Assembly (NCBI RefSeq): GCF_035610345.1
Contig: NZ_CP141212.1
Span: 749,976 to 813,975, forward strand
Length of the DNA stretch: 64,000 bases
Source of the DNA: Sinorhizobium meliloti
Lineage (GTDB): Bacteria; Pseudomonadota; Alphaproteobacteria; Rhizobiales; Rhizobiaceae
Direction: 5' to 3'
Shown here: positions 56,054 to 63,823 of the stretch, one piece after another
Layout of the letters: every line of letters starts with the position of its first letter
Position numbering within the stretch: the stretch's first letter is position 1
Translations under genes and position numbers: made by a program
The notes under the pieces: model-generated
The model's database searches: none
The model's input: the letters and a program-made list of their open reading frames with translations, nothing else
Told to the model about the DNA's origin: nothing

Positions 56054-57598
56054 ATGGAAGTGTTGGAAGCAACCGGCGAGGCGCCGAAACGGACCCGGAG
56101 CGGGCGACCGCAGCGACGCGAGGGCAGCAAGAATCTCGGCGTACCCTACATCGCCCGCAATATACCGACCTATGACATCCTCGGCGAGGAGAACCTGGAG
56201 CGGATCGAAGGGGTGGCCGACCGCATTCTCGCAGAAGTTGGCATCGAGTTTCGCGACGACCCGGTGGCGCTCGACCACTGGCGGCGCGCCGGGGCCAAAA
56301 TCGAAGGCCTTCGCGTCACCTTCGAGCCCGGGATGCTGAAAGAGATCGTCCGTTCGGCGCCGGCGCAATTCACGCAGCACGCCCGCAACCCTGCCCGCAG
56401 CGTCGAGATCGGCGGCCGCAACGTGGTGTTCTCTCCGGCTTACGGTTCCCCCTTCGTCATGGATCTGGACAAGGGCAGGCGCTACGGCACCATCGAGGAC
56501 TTCCGCAATCTGGTGAAGCTCGCCCAGTCGAGCCCCTGGCTGCACCACTCCGGCGGCACCATCTGCGAACCGTGCGACGTACCGGTGAACAAACGTCATC
56601 TCGACATGGTCTACAGCCACATAAAATACTCTGACCGCGCCTTCATGGGGTCGATTACCTCGGAGGAACGTGCCGAGGATTCGATCGAAATGGCCCGCAT
56701 TCTTTTCGGTGCCGAATTCGTCGACGGCAACTGTGTCATTCTCGGCAATGTCAACGTCAACTCGCCGCTCGTCTGGGACGGCACGATGACGAAGTCGCTG
56801 CGGGCCTATGCGCGCGCCAACCAAGCCGCGGTGATCGTGCCGTTCATCCTCGGCGGCGCGATGGGGCCGGTGACCAATGCCGGGGCGATTGCGCAATCCT
56901 ATGCCGAAACGCTTGCTGGCTGTGCGCTGACGCAGCTCGAACGCAAGGGCGCGCCCGTCATCTTCGGAAACTTTCTTTCCTCGATGTCGCTCCGCTCGGG
57001 CTCGCCGACCTTCGGCACGCCGGAACCGGCGATCGGCAGCATGGTCATCGGCCAGCTCGCGCGCCGGCTCGGCCTGCCGTTGCGCTGCGCCGGAAACTTC
57101 TCCAACTCGAAGCGCCCGGATGCACAGGCGATGCAGGAAGGCGTCATGTCGATGCTGTCGGCCGTACATTGCGGCGCCAATTTCGTCCTGCACTCGGCAG
57201 GCTTCGCCGACGGCCTGCTGGCCATGTCCTACGAAAAATTCATGATGGACATGGATTTCTGCGGGGCGCTGCATTCCTATCTTGCCGGCGTCGTTGTCGA
57301 CGACAATACGCTCGCCATGGACGCCTTCCTGGAAGTGGGCCCGGGCAGCCACTTCCTTGGCTGCGGCCATACGATGCGCAATTATCAGACCGCCTTCTGG
57401 GACAGCGCCCTTTCCGATAACGAACCCTTCGAGAAATGGGTGGAACAGGGCGAAACCGACATGGCGCTGCGCGCGAACAGGAGCTGGAAAAAGGCTCTCG
57501 CCGAATATGAGGCGCCGCCCTTGGATGCGGCAATCGACGAAGCGCTGAACGACTATGTCGCAGCGCGCAAGAACGGTATGGCCGACGCGTGGTACTGA
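56054..57598 (+). CDS. MttB-superfamily methyltransferase, non-pyrrolysine type
   Basis: 514-residue member of the trimethylamine methyltransferase (MttB) superfamily. Family blocks include NIPTYDILGEENLERIEGVADRILAEVGIEFRDD, YSHIKYSDRAFMGSITSEERAEDSIEMARILFG, and FGTPEPAIGSMVIGQLARRLGLPLRCAGNFSNSKRPDAQAM. True MttB enzymes read an in-frame TAG as pyrrolysine; this gene has none and is therefore a non-Pyl homologue, a group that includes methyltransferases acting on glycine betaine or other quaternary amines with a corrinoid protein. No corrinoid protein or reductive activase gene is nearby. The substrate is unknown. Confidence 0.87.
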   Translation: MEVLEATGEAPKRTRSGRPQRREGSKNLGVPYIARNIPTYDILGEENLERIEGVADRILAEVGIEFRDDPVALDHWRRAGAKIEGLRVTFEPGMLKEIVRSAPAQFTQHARNPARSVEIGGRNVVFSPAYGSPFVMDLDKGRRYGTIEDFRNLVKLAQSSPWLHHSGGTICEPCDVPVNKRHLDMVYSHIKYSDRAFMGSITSEERAEDSIEMARILFGAEFVDGNCVILGNVNVNSPLVWDGTMTKSLRAYARANQAAVIVPFILGGAMGPVTNAGAIAQSYAETLAGCALTQLERKGAPVIFGNFLSSMSLRSGSPTFGTPEPAIGSMVIGQLARRLGLPLRCAGNFSNSKRPDAQAMQEGVMSMLSAVHCGANFVLHSAGFADGLLAMSYEKFMMDMDFCGALHSYLAGVVVDDNTLAMDAFLEVGPGSHFLGCGHTMRNYQTAFWDSALSDNEPFEKWVEQGETDMALRANRSWKKALAEYEAPPLDAAIDEALNDYVAARKNGMADAWY

Positions 57599-57631
57599 GC
57601 GTTTCCAACGCGTTGCCACCCGACGACGAAA

Positions 57632-57652
57632 AGCGGCGCCATGGGCGCCGCT
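57632..57652. terminator. Hairpin between convergent genes
   Basis: Perfect 9-bp arms AGCGGCGCC / GGCGCCGCT with an ATG loop, 33 bases after the mttB-like stop, followed on the + strand by a T-containing tail (CCTGTTGTTCGTTTT). It could serve both the methyltransferase and the convergent PRC-barrel gene. Confidence 0.65.
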
Positions 57653-57679
57653 CCTGTTGTTCGTTTTAGAGCCTACGGC

Positions 57680-58312
57680 TTACTGCTGGGGGGCAGGTTC
57701 CGCAGGCGCCGGTGCCGGCGTCGTACCCGTTGCCGAAGTCGTCGACGTATCGACCGGCTGGTCGGCGTTACGCTCGGCCATTACCTGCGATTTCGTCTTG
57801 AACTCCGGCGCGGCCTTCAGGGAGTCGGCCGTTTCGGTGGTCGTCAGCTTGATGTCATCCGAATCGGGCTGGTCGGCAATCGCGATCTTGTCGAACGGAA
57901 CTGCGACGTTCTTTTCCCCGATGCCGAGGAAGCCGCCAACTCCGACGATGGCAGCAGCGATACCGCCTTCCTTCTCGATGATCAGGTCGTTGATCTCGCC
58001 GATGCTTTCATCGCTGGCATTGTAGACGGACTGGCCGATATAGGTATTCGCGGACACTTGGTCTTCCGCTTGCTCCGTCAGGTAGCTGGCGTCACCAGCC
58101 GCCATATCGGTCGTCTTGTCTGCCGTATCCGGTGTCTGCGCCTGCTCGTCGGCGGCCGGCGGGGTAGCCGGAGCCGGGGCGGGTTCCATGGTCTGGGTTT
58201 CAGGTGCCGTAGCCGGAGGCGTCGTGGTTTGCTGTGCGAAGCTCATCGGGGCAACGGCAACGCCCACGAGAAGCGCGCCAGCGGCAACGGAAGATATAAG
58301 TCTCTCTTTCAT
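57680..58312 (-). CDS. Exported PRC-barrel domain protein
   Basis: 210-residue protein with a signal peptide (MKERLISSVAAGALLVGVAVAPMSFAQ), a Pro/Thr/Ala/Glu-rich linker (residues about 28-75), a PRC-barrel domain (ANTYIGQSVYNASDESIGEINDLIIEKEGGIAAAIVGVGGFLGIGEKNVAVPFDKI) and a Pro/Ala-rich tail ending APAPAEPAPQQ. Periplasmic PRC-barrel proteins are often induced by stress in rhizobia, but the role is unknown. It stands alone, divergent from nothing evident, with a long upstream gap. Confidence 0.87.
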   Translation of the reverse strand: MKERLISSVAAGALLVGVAVAPMSFAQQTTTPPATAPETQTMEPAPAPATPPAADEQAQTPDTADKTTDMAAGDASYLTEQAEDQVSANTYIGQSVYNASDESIGEINDLIIEKEGGIAAAIVGVGGFLGIGEKNVAVPFDKIAIADQPDSDDIKLTTTETADSLKAAPEFKTKSQVMAERNADQPVDTSTTSATGTTPAPAPAEPAPQQ

Positions 58313-58661
58313 GTCAGACTGCCTTTCGTTGACGTTGTCGGCTAGAGGGCATTACGTGCGCTTTTCGCCCGCATTCCCTTCCAGCCCTTTGGCATCGATC
58401 ACGATGTCATCACCGTGATCCAGGCGCAGCCTCAAGTTGGGCCAGGGATGCTGCGCCGATGACACTCAAGCAACGTCCGGCAACGCAAACTGTTCCGGAA
58501 AAAGTGAACGCCGAGCTGGCTGGCACGAGGCTTCCATTGGTGTGCGCTCGATGCGGTTGCGCCGCATGCTCGGGTGAACACGCGGCGCAGAAGCTCGCAT
58601 TCCGGTTGCCTTTCGCAGGGGACGCCTTCATGGCTCCAGGGGTCCGGGGGCGAAGGCTCGA
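58313..58661. other. Gene-free interval
   Basis: 349 bases upstream of the PRC-barrel gene and downstream of the IlvD-type dehydratase gene. A 69-codon + strand frame (58459-58668) carries a cluster of four Cys (CARCGCAAC) that recalls a zinc knuckle, but it has no ribosome site and reaches into the dehydratase end; it is not called. No repeat or terminator was recognised. Confidence 0.5.
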
Positions 58662-60386
58662 TCAGTGACTTTCGCGGAGAACCTCGCTGCCGCTCTTGCC
58701 GACGAGGAAATCGAGGTCCGCGCCCCTGTCGGCCTGCAGCACCGTGTCGTGATAGAGTTTGTAGTAGCCGCGATGCCATTTCTGTTCGGGCGGCTGCCAG
58801 GCCGCCATGCGGGCCGCCAGTTCTTCCTCGCTGACGAGCAGGTTCAGCTCGCCTTTCAGGGCGTCGAGGCGGATCCGGTCGCCGGTCCTGACGATCGCCA
58901 GGGGCCCGCCGGCATTGGCTTCTGGGCTCACATGAAGAACGACGGTGCCGAAGGCGGTGCCGGACATGCGCGCATCGGAGATGCGCACCATATCGCGCAC
59001 GCCCTTTTCGACGAGCCGGCGCGGAATTGGCATGTTACCGACCTCCGCCATGCCGGGATAGCCCTTCGGTCCGCAACCCTTGAGCACGAGGATCGTGTCT
59101 TCGGTGACCGGGAGGTCGGGATCGTCGATCTTGGCCCTGAGGTCTTCGATCGTGTCGAAGACATAGGCCGGCCCCTCGTGGGCGAGCAGATGTTCGCTTG
59201 CCGCAGACGGCTTGATCACCGCACCGTTGGGCGCAAGATTACCCTTCAGCACGCGAATGCCCGCCGCCGCACGCAACGGGTTGTCTAGCGGGCGGATGAC
59301 GTCGTCGTTATAGACCTCCGCGCCCTCCCAATATTTGCTGATCGGAACGCCGAAGACCGTCGGTGCGTCGGCATGCAGCAGGTGCTGGATCCGATTCATC
59401 ACGGCCGGCAGGCCGCCCGCATAGGCGAGATCCTCGATCAGATACTTGCCTGAGGGCATGCAGTTGACGATGCAGGGCACCTGACCGCCCACCCGATCGA
59501 AATCCTCGAGACAGAGGTCGATACCCGCGCGCCCGGCGATCGCCAGCATGTGGACCACGGCATTGGTCGATCCGCCGACGGCGGCGTTGGCGATGATGCC
59601 GTTCTCGAAGTTCTCCTTTGTCAGGATTTTCGACAGCCTGAGGTCTTCGTGAACCATCTCGACGATGCGCTTGCCGGTCATGTGCGAGAGCGCCATGCGG
59701 CGGGCGTCGACCGCGGGCAGGGCGGCGTTCGTCGGAAGCGACAGGCCCATGGCTTCCACGATCGACGCCATCGTCGTCGCCGTGCCCATGGTCATGCAGA
59801 CGCCCGGCGAGCGCGACATGCCGCTTTCGGCGGCCATGAACTCCTGCAGGCTCATTTCGCCGGCGCGCACCGCCTCCGAAAACTTCCAGACATCGGTGCC
59901 CGACCCGATATCCTTGCCCTTCCACTTGCCGTTCAGCATGGGGCCGGAGGAAACGACGATCGTCGGGAGGTCGACCGAGGCCGCTCCCATCAGCTGGCCC
60001 GGGGTGGTCTTGTCGCAGCCGCCGAGAAGCACGACCCCGTCGATGCCATAGGCGCGGATAGCCTCCTCGACGTCCATTGCGAGCAGGTTGCGGAAGAGCA
60101 TGGCGGTCGGACGCATCTGCGTCTCCCCGAGCGACGACACCGGAAATTCGACCGGAAAGCCCCCCGCTTCCCAGACGCCGCGCTTCACCCCTTCGGCGAG
60201 AATACGCAGATGGCTGTTGCAGGGCGTGAGCTCCGACCAGGTGTTGCATATGCCGATGATCGGCCGGCCGTCGAACACATGGTCGGGAAACCCCTGATTC
60301 TTCATCCAGGACCGATGAATGAAGCCGTCCTTGTGCGTGCCGCCGTACCAGTGACGGCTTCTCAGTTCTTTTTTCTTGTCGCTCAT
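58662..60386 (-). CDS. IlvD/Edd-family sugar-acid dehydratase (arabinonate/galactonate type)
   Basis: 574-residue iron-sulfur dehydratase of the IlvD/Edd family. Cys56 (TPCNSHL), Cys124 (GGCDKTTP) and Cys197 (SPGVCMTMGTATTM), with Lys126, align with the [2Fe-2S] ligands and metal-binding Lys of Rhizobium leguminosarum L-arabinonate dehydratase; SDARMSGTAFGTVVLHVSPEA carries the catalytic Ser region. In this operon it most likely dehydrates galactonate (or a related aldonate) to the 2-keto-3-deoxy acid. GGAAGGAG lies seven bases before ATG 60386. It is the last gene of the operon, 89 bases after the lactonase. Confidence 0.9.
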   Translation of the reverse strand: MSDKKKELRSRHWYGGTHKDGFIHRSWMKNQGFPDHVFDGRPIIGICNTWSELTPCNSHLRILAEGVKRGVWEAGGFPVEFPVSSLGETQMRPTAMLFRNLLAMDVEEAIRAYGIDGVVLLGGCDKTTPGQLMGAASVDLPTIVVSSGPMLNGKWKGKDIGSGTDVWKFSEAVRAGEMSLQEFMAAESGMSRSPGVCMTMGTATTMASIVEAMGLSLPTNAALPAVDARRMALSHMTGKRIVEMVHEDLRLSKILTKENFENGIIANAAVGGSTNAVVHMLAIAGRAGIDLCLEDFDRVGGQVPCIVNCMPSGKYLIEDLAYAGGLPAVMNRIQHLLHADAPTVFGVPISKYWEGAEVYNDDVIRPLDNPLRAAAGIRVLKGNLAPNGAVIKPSAASEHLLAHEGPAYVFDTIEDLRAKIDDPDLPVTEDTILVLKGCGPKGYPGMAEVGNMPIPRRLVEKGVRDMVRISDARMSGTAFGTVVLHVSPEANAGGPLAIVRTGDRIRLDALKGELNLLVSEEELAARMAAWQPPEQKWHRGYYKLYHDTVLQADRGADLDFLVGKSGSEVLRESH

Positions 60387-60475
60387 CCGAGCACTCCTTC
60401 CACCGCGATTCAGCGCAATGGAGCAATTGTATGATTTTTCGCCGGCGCGACGCCAGTCTTTGTTGTTCGGCGGAT

Positions 60476-61360
60476 TTAAAGTCGGAATGCGGGCTCGAAG
60501 CGCCCTTTGACCTCGATCCCGAGGTCGAAGGTTTTCCCGCCCTGGGGGTCGGCTGCTCGCGCGGCGTCGTCCATGCCTTGCCAGGCCGAGGTCACCAGCA
60601 GACGTTCGGCCCTGGCGCCGACGAAAGCCGGGCAGCTCGGCTGCGTCGCCGGCACGGCGTAGCGGGCGACCTTCTGGCCGTCGGGTTTAAAGACCTCCAC
60701 GGCGCTTGCGCCCCACCGGGCGTTCCAGATCAGCCCGTCGGCATCGCAGACGGCGCCATCGACGCCGCCCGGGCTCGTGCTTTCGTCCGAAAGCAGCACC
60801 GGATCGCCGGTCGGGAGCGCTGTCGCCGGATCTATGTCCACGCGCATCAGCTGGTTGACGTCGGTGTCGGTGAAATAGGCGGTAGCCCCGTCCGGGGAAA
60901 AGCAGATCGCGTTGGGAATGGTGATGTTGCCATAGAGCCTCGTGACGCGGCTGCCGGCCACATAGTAGATCGCACCCGCATGTTTCTCGGCGCTGCGCCC
61001 CATGGTGCCGACCCAAAGCGCGCCGCAGGGATGGACGCGTCCGTCGTTGGAGCGGTTGCCCGGCTTTTCCTCGAGCGTCGCGAAATGGCGTAGCTTCGAG
61101 CTTTCGGTGTCGCGCACGAAAAGGCCCTGATCCGAGGCGATCAACTGCCGTAGCGGATCGATCGTCGCAAGCACGCTGCCGAGGAAGGGCAGGGGATGGA
61201 TCGCCTTCCGTCCGCTTTCGAGATGAAGCTCATGCAACTCGCGGCCCGTTATATTGAACCACCAGGCCGTTCCTGTGTCGGGGTCGAAGGTGGGGCCTTC
61301 GCCGAGTTCGCACGCGGCTTCCGAAAGGGTTCGGCCGGAAAAGGGAACGAGATCGGTCAC
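60476..61360 (-). CDS. SMP-30/gluconolactonase-family lactonase
   Basis: 294-residue six-bladed beta-propeller of the SMP-30/LRE family, hydrolysing an aldonolactone. Metal-site residues are visible: ELGEGPTFDPDTG (Glu), PGNRSNDGRVHPCGALWVGTM (Asn/Asp), IPNAICFSPDGATAYFTDTD and GGVDGAVCDADGLIWNARWGA. It begins with GTG 61360 overlapping the dgoA stop (GTGA). In the operon it would open galactonolactone to galactonate after the dehydrogenase step. The propeller family is certain; the substrate is inferred from neighbours. Confidence 0.9.
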   Translation of the reverse strand: MTDLVPFSGRTLSEAACELGEGPTFDPDTGTAWWFNITGRELHELHLESGRKAIHPLPFLGSVLATIDPLRQLIASDQGLFVRDTESSKLRHFATLEEKPGNRSNDGRVHPCGALWVGTMGRSAEKHAGAIYYVAGSRVTRLYGNITIPNAICFSPDGATAYFTDTDVNQLMRVDIDPATALPTGDPVLLSDESTSPGGVDGAVCDADGLIWNARWGASAVEVFKPDGQKVARYAVPATQPSCPAFVGARAERLLVTSAWQGMDDAARAADPQGGKTFDLGIEVKGRFEPAFRL

Positions 61361-61995
61361 TGCTGGCCTCCATAGACGGCATCATAGGCTGCGAGCGTGG
61401 CAATGGCCCGCTGCCGCACTTCCCCGGCGCTCATCCCGGCCTTGTACAGGCTCGAACCGAGCCCGAAGCTGCGGATCCCGATCGCTGCATAGTCGGAGAA
61501 ATTGACCTCGGACACGCCGCCGACCGCCGCGATCTCGAGGTCGCCCGGCAGCACCGCGCGGATCGCCGCGATGCCGGAGGGGCCGAGCACGCTTGCCGGA
61601 AAGAACTTGAGGCCGCTGGCTCCGGCGGCGGCGGCGGCCAATGCCTCCGTCGGCGTGAAAACGCCTGGCATCGTCACCATGTCTTTCGTCGCAGCAAGCC
61701 GGATGACTGCCGGCTCTACATTGGGGCTCACCATCAGCCGCCCGCCGACATCGGCGAGGCGTTCCACCTGGGCCGTCGTCAGCACCGTACCGGCGCCGAT
61801 AAGGCACCCGGCCGGAGCCATTTTGACGGCCGTCTCGATGGAGCGAAACGGATCCGGCGAATTCAGTGGGATTTCGATCGCCGTGAAGCCTGTTTCGATG
61901 AGGCCGCCGACCACGCCTTCCGCCTCCTCCGGCTTCAGGCCGCGCAGGATCGCGATCAGCGGGCGTTTCATCGGGGGCAGGGGGATTCTGTCCAT
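61357..61995 (-). CDS. dgoA: 2-dehydro-3-deoxy-6-phosphogalactonate aldolase
   Basis: KDPGal aldolase, splitting 2-keto-3-deoxy-6-phosphogalactonate into pyruvate and glyceraldehyde-3-phosphate. The 212-residue protein matches E. coli DgoA along its length: KRPLIAILRGLKPEEA, FTAIEIPLNSPDPFRSI, CLIGAGTVLTTAQVERL, LMVSPNVEPAVI, SGLKFFPASVLGPSGIAAIRAVLP (Schiff-base Lys in LKFFPAS) and AVGGVSEVNFSDYAAIGIRSFGLGSSLYKAG. ATG 61995 is 14 bases after the dgoK stop; a GTG at 62013 overlapping that stop is an alternative. The stop overlaps the lactonase start. Confidence 0.93.
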   Translation of the reverse strand: MDRIPLPPMKRPLIAILRGLKPEEAEGVVGGLIETGFTAIEIPLNSPDPFRSIETAVKMAPAGCLIGAGTVLTTAQVERLADVGGRLMVSPNVEPAVIRLAATKDMVTMPGVFTPTEALAAAAAGASGLKFFPASVLGPSGIAAIRAVLPGDLEIAAVGGVSEVNFSDYAAIGIRSFGLGSSLYKAGMSAGEVRQRAIATLAAYDAVYGGQQ

Positions 61996-62009
61996 GTTCT
62001 TTCTTTCTA

Positions 62010-62930
62010 TCACAAAGGCCAAATCGCACGGGCGGCTGCGGAAAGACCGGCCCGCACCGCCTCATCGGCGTCGACGGCCCGGACGTTGAGGCCCTGGCTT
62101 TCGAGGGCAGTACGATAAAGCGTGCCGAGCCCACCGGAGCCGACGAGGCATACGCCGTCCACCGTGCCCGAGGCCGCGAGCGCTCCCGCGATCTCCAGGC
62201 CTATCAGGGTCCCGGACAATTGCGCCCTCGCGTCGGCGGCGCCGGTGCCGTGCAGAAGCTGCCCGGCGCGAACGGAGAAGAGCAGATTGGTTGCGAGCGC
62301 CGGGTTCTCCCTCGTGCGGCTTACTGCATCCGTAAAGGCTGCGCTCCCGGTCGCGAAGCTTTCCGCTTCTGCCACCGCGTGGCTGAGGATGGTGTGGCGC
62401 GAGATGGTGTCGAAGAGCTCGCCGGTCATGAAGGTGGAAAAGCCCTCGACCCTGTCGTCGGCAAGACGAACCCACTTGCTGTGCGTGCCGGGCATGCAGA
62501 CGAGATGGCGGCCGGCGCCGAGATGCCCGGCAGCGCCGAGGAGCTGCGTCTCCTCGCCGCGCATGACGTCCGGATGCCGTTGGTCGCGCTGGGCGAGGCC
62601 GGGGAGAATGCGGATGTCGCGGTCGACATCGGGAATGGCCGTGGCACGGCCGGCAATCTCGGCGAGTGCTGCGGGGGTTTCGATATACCCGGCCTCCTTC
62701 CAGCCCTGACGGGCGCCTGCCATGCCGCAGATGATGATCGGCAGATGCGCAGGCGCGGAGACCGCGGCGAGATGGCCGCCGAGAATCGTGTGAAAACCGG
62801 TCTTTGCGGCCGTCGTCATGCCCTCGGCGCTGCGGCGTTCGGCCAGCACCGCACCGTCCTCGCCGATGATCCACAGGCGGAAGCTCGATGTTCCCCAATC
62901 CACTGCGGCATAATAGCCTGCCGTCGTCAA
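62010..62930 (-). CDS. dgoK: 2-dehydro-3-deoxygalactonokinase
   Basis: Kinase phosphorylating 2-keto-3-deoxygalactonate at C6. The 306-residue protein begins YYAAVDWGTSSFRLWIIGEDGAVLAE (ATP-binding phosphate-1 motif), has PIIICGMAGARQGWKEAGYIETPA, MPGTHSKWVRL and FMTGELFDTISRHTIL, all typical of DgoK. The start is a TTG at 62930 overlapping the SDR stop as TTGA, with GGAGG seven bases upstream; no ATG or GTG fits. This gives a translationally coupled pair with the dehydrogenase. Confidence 0.94.
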   Translation of the reverse strand: MTTAGYYAAVDWGTSSFRLWIIGEDGAVLAERRSAEGMTTAAKTGFHTILGGHLAAVSAPAHLPIIICGMAGARQGWKEAGYIETPAALAEIAGRATAIPDVDRDIRILPGLAQRDQRHPDVMRGEETQLLGAAGHLGAGRHLVCMPGTHSKWVRLADDRVEGFSTFMTGELFDTISRHTILSHAVAEAESFATGSAAFTDAVSRTRENPALATNLLFSVRAGQLLHGTGAADARAQLSGTLIGLEIAGALAASGTVDGVCLVGSGGLGTLYRTALESQGLNVRAVDADEAVRAGLSAAARAIWPL

Positions 62931-63697
62931 AACACGCCTCCATCGATGATCATGGTCTGTGCGGTCATCGCCGCCGAACTGTCCGACGCCAGAAAGAGGC
63001 ATGGGCCGACGAGATCGTCGGCGACCAGCATGCGCTTGAGGCACTGCCTTTCCTGCATCCGTGCGATCGATTCTTCCGTGAGCCACAACCGCCGCTGCCG
63101 TTCCGTAACGATCATGCCGGGCAGGATCGCGTTGACGCGGATATTGTCCGGCCCGAGCTTGCCGGCGAGCGACTTGGTGAGGCCGATGATCCCGGCTTTG
63201 GCTGCAGAGTAGGCGGGGATTTCCGGCATATTGAGCATGAAGGCGATCGAGGAGAAATTGATGATCGATCCGCCGCCTTGCCGCTGCATGTGGGGCGCGA
63301 CCGCTTGGCACATGAAGAAGATATGCCTGAGGTTGACGGAAAGGCTTTCGTCCCAGCTCTGCTCAGTCACCGCTTCGAGCGCCTGCCGGTCGTCGCGCGC
63401 GGCGTTGTTGACGAGCACACGGACGGAGCCGAGTTTGGCGGCCGCCTCCTCGGCTGCGGCCCGTACGGCCTCGACATCGCGAAGGTCTGCCTGGATGAAA
63501 TGCGGCGCCTGTCCGGTCTGCGCCGCGACCTTCTCGCAGAGCGCCAGGCTCGCTTCCGCTGCGATGTCCACGAAGGCGACGTGGGCGCCTTGCCGGGCGA
63601 ACGCCTCCACCAGTGCGGCTCCTATGCCGGAGCCGCCGCCGGTGACCAGAACTCCGCGATCGCGCAGATCAGGAAACTGGCTGCTCGGCAAGGTCAT
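62927..63697 (-). CDS. SDR-family dehydrogenase, probable aldose 1-dehydrogenase
   Basis: 256-residue short-chain dehydrogenase. The NAD(P) loop is VLVTGGGSGIGAALVEAFA, the NNAA motif VLVNNAARDD, the catalytic Ser in INFSSIAF, and Tyr/Lys in YSAAKAG. Asp in FVDIAAEAS after the second strand suggests NAD preference. As first gene of the operon with lactonase, dehydratase, kinase and aldolase it is the likely galactose (or related aldose) dehydrogenase that starts the pathway. ATG 63697 has GGGAG six bases upstream. It is divergent from an IclR regulator gene. Confidence 0.9.
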   Translation of the reverse strand: MTLPSSQFPDLRDRGVLVTGGGSGIGAALVEAFARQGAHVAFVDIAAEASLALCEKVAAQTGQAPHFIQADLRDVEAVRAAAEEAAAKLGSVRVLVNNAARDDRQALEAVTEQSWDESLSVNLRHIFFMCQAVAPHMQRQGGGSIINFSSIAFMLNMPEIPAYSAAKAGIIGLTKSLAGKLGPDNIRVNAILPGMIVTERQRRLWLTEESIARMQERQCLKRMLVADDLVGPCLFLASDSSAAMTAQTMIIDGGVF

Positions 63698-63732
63698 GGC
63701 TTCTCCCTGATACCGCGGCTGCGGGATTGGTT

Positions 63733-63749
63733 GTTCCAATATCCGGAAC
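63733..63749. promoter_or_regulatory. Candidate operator of the sugar-acid operon
   Basis: GTTCC-N7-GGAAC palindrome in the 126-base gap between the SDR and the IclR-type gene; a further GGAATT lies at 63765-63770. IclR-family proteins bind short dyads of this kind in divergent promoters (established for the family). This is an inference from position and symmetry. Confidence 0.45.
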
Positions 63750-63823
63750 TGTGTTTTATTATATGGAATTATCGCGCCAATGCTTTTAGCCTGTCAAGAT
63801 AGCGCAGCGGAAAGCGGATAAGA

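Noticed and set aside
56054..57598. Pyrrolysine-containing MttB
   Set aside because: Checked the frame for an internal TAG; the reading frame is uninterrupted, so no pyrrolysine is inserted.
58459..58668. Small + strand frame with CARCGCAAC cysteine cluster
   Set aside because: Suggestive of a zinc knuckle, but no ribosome site, no recognised homologue and its end overlaps the convergent dehydratase gene.
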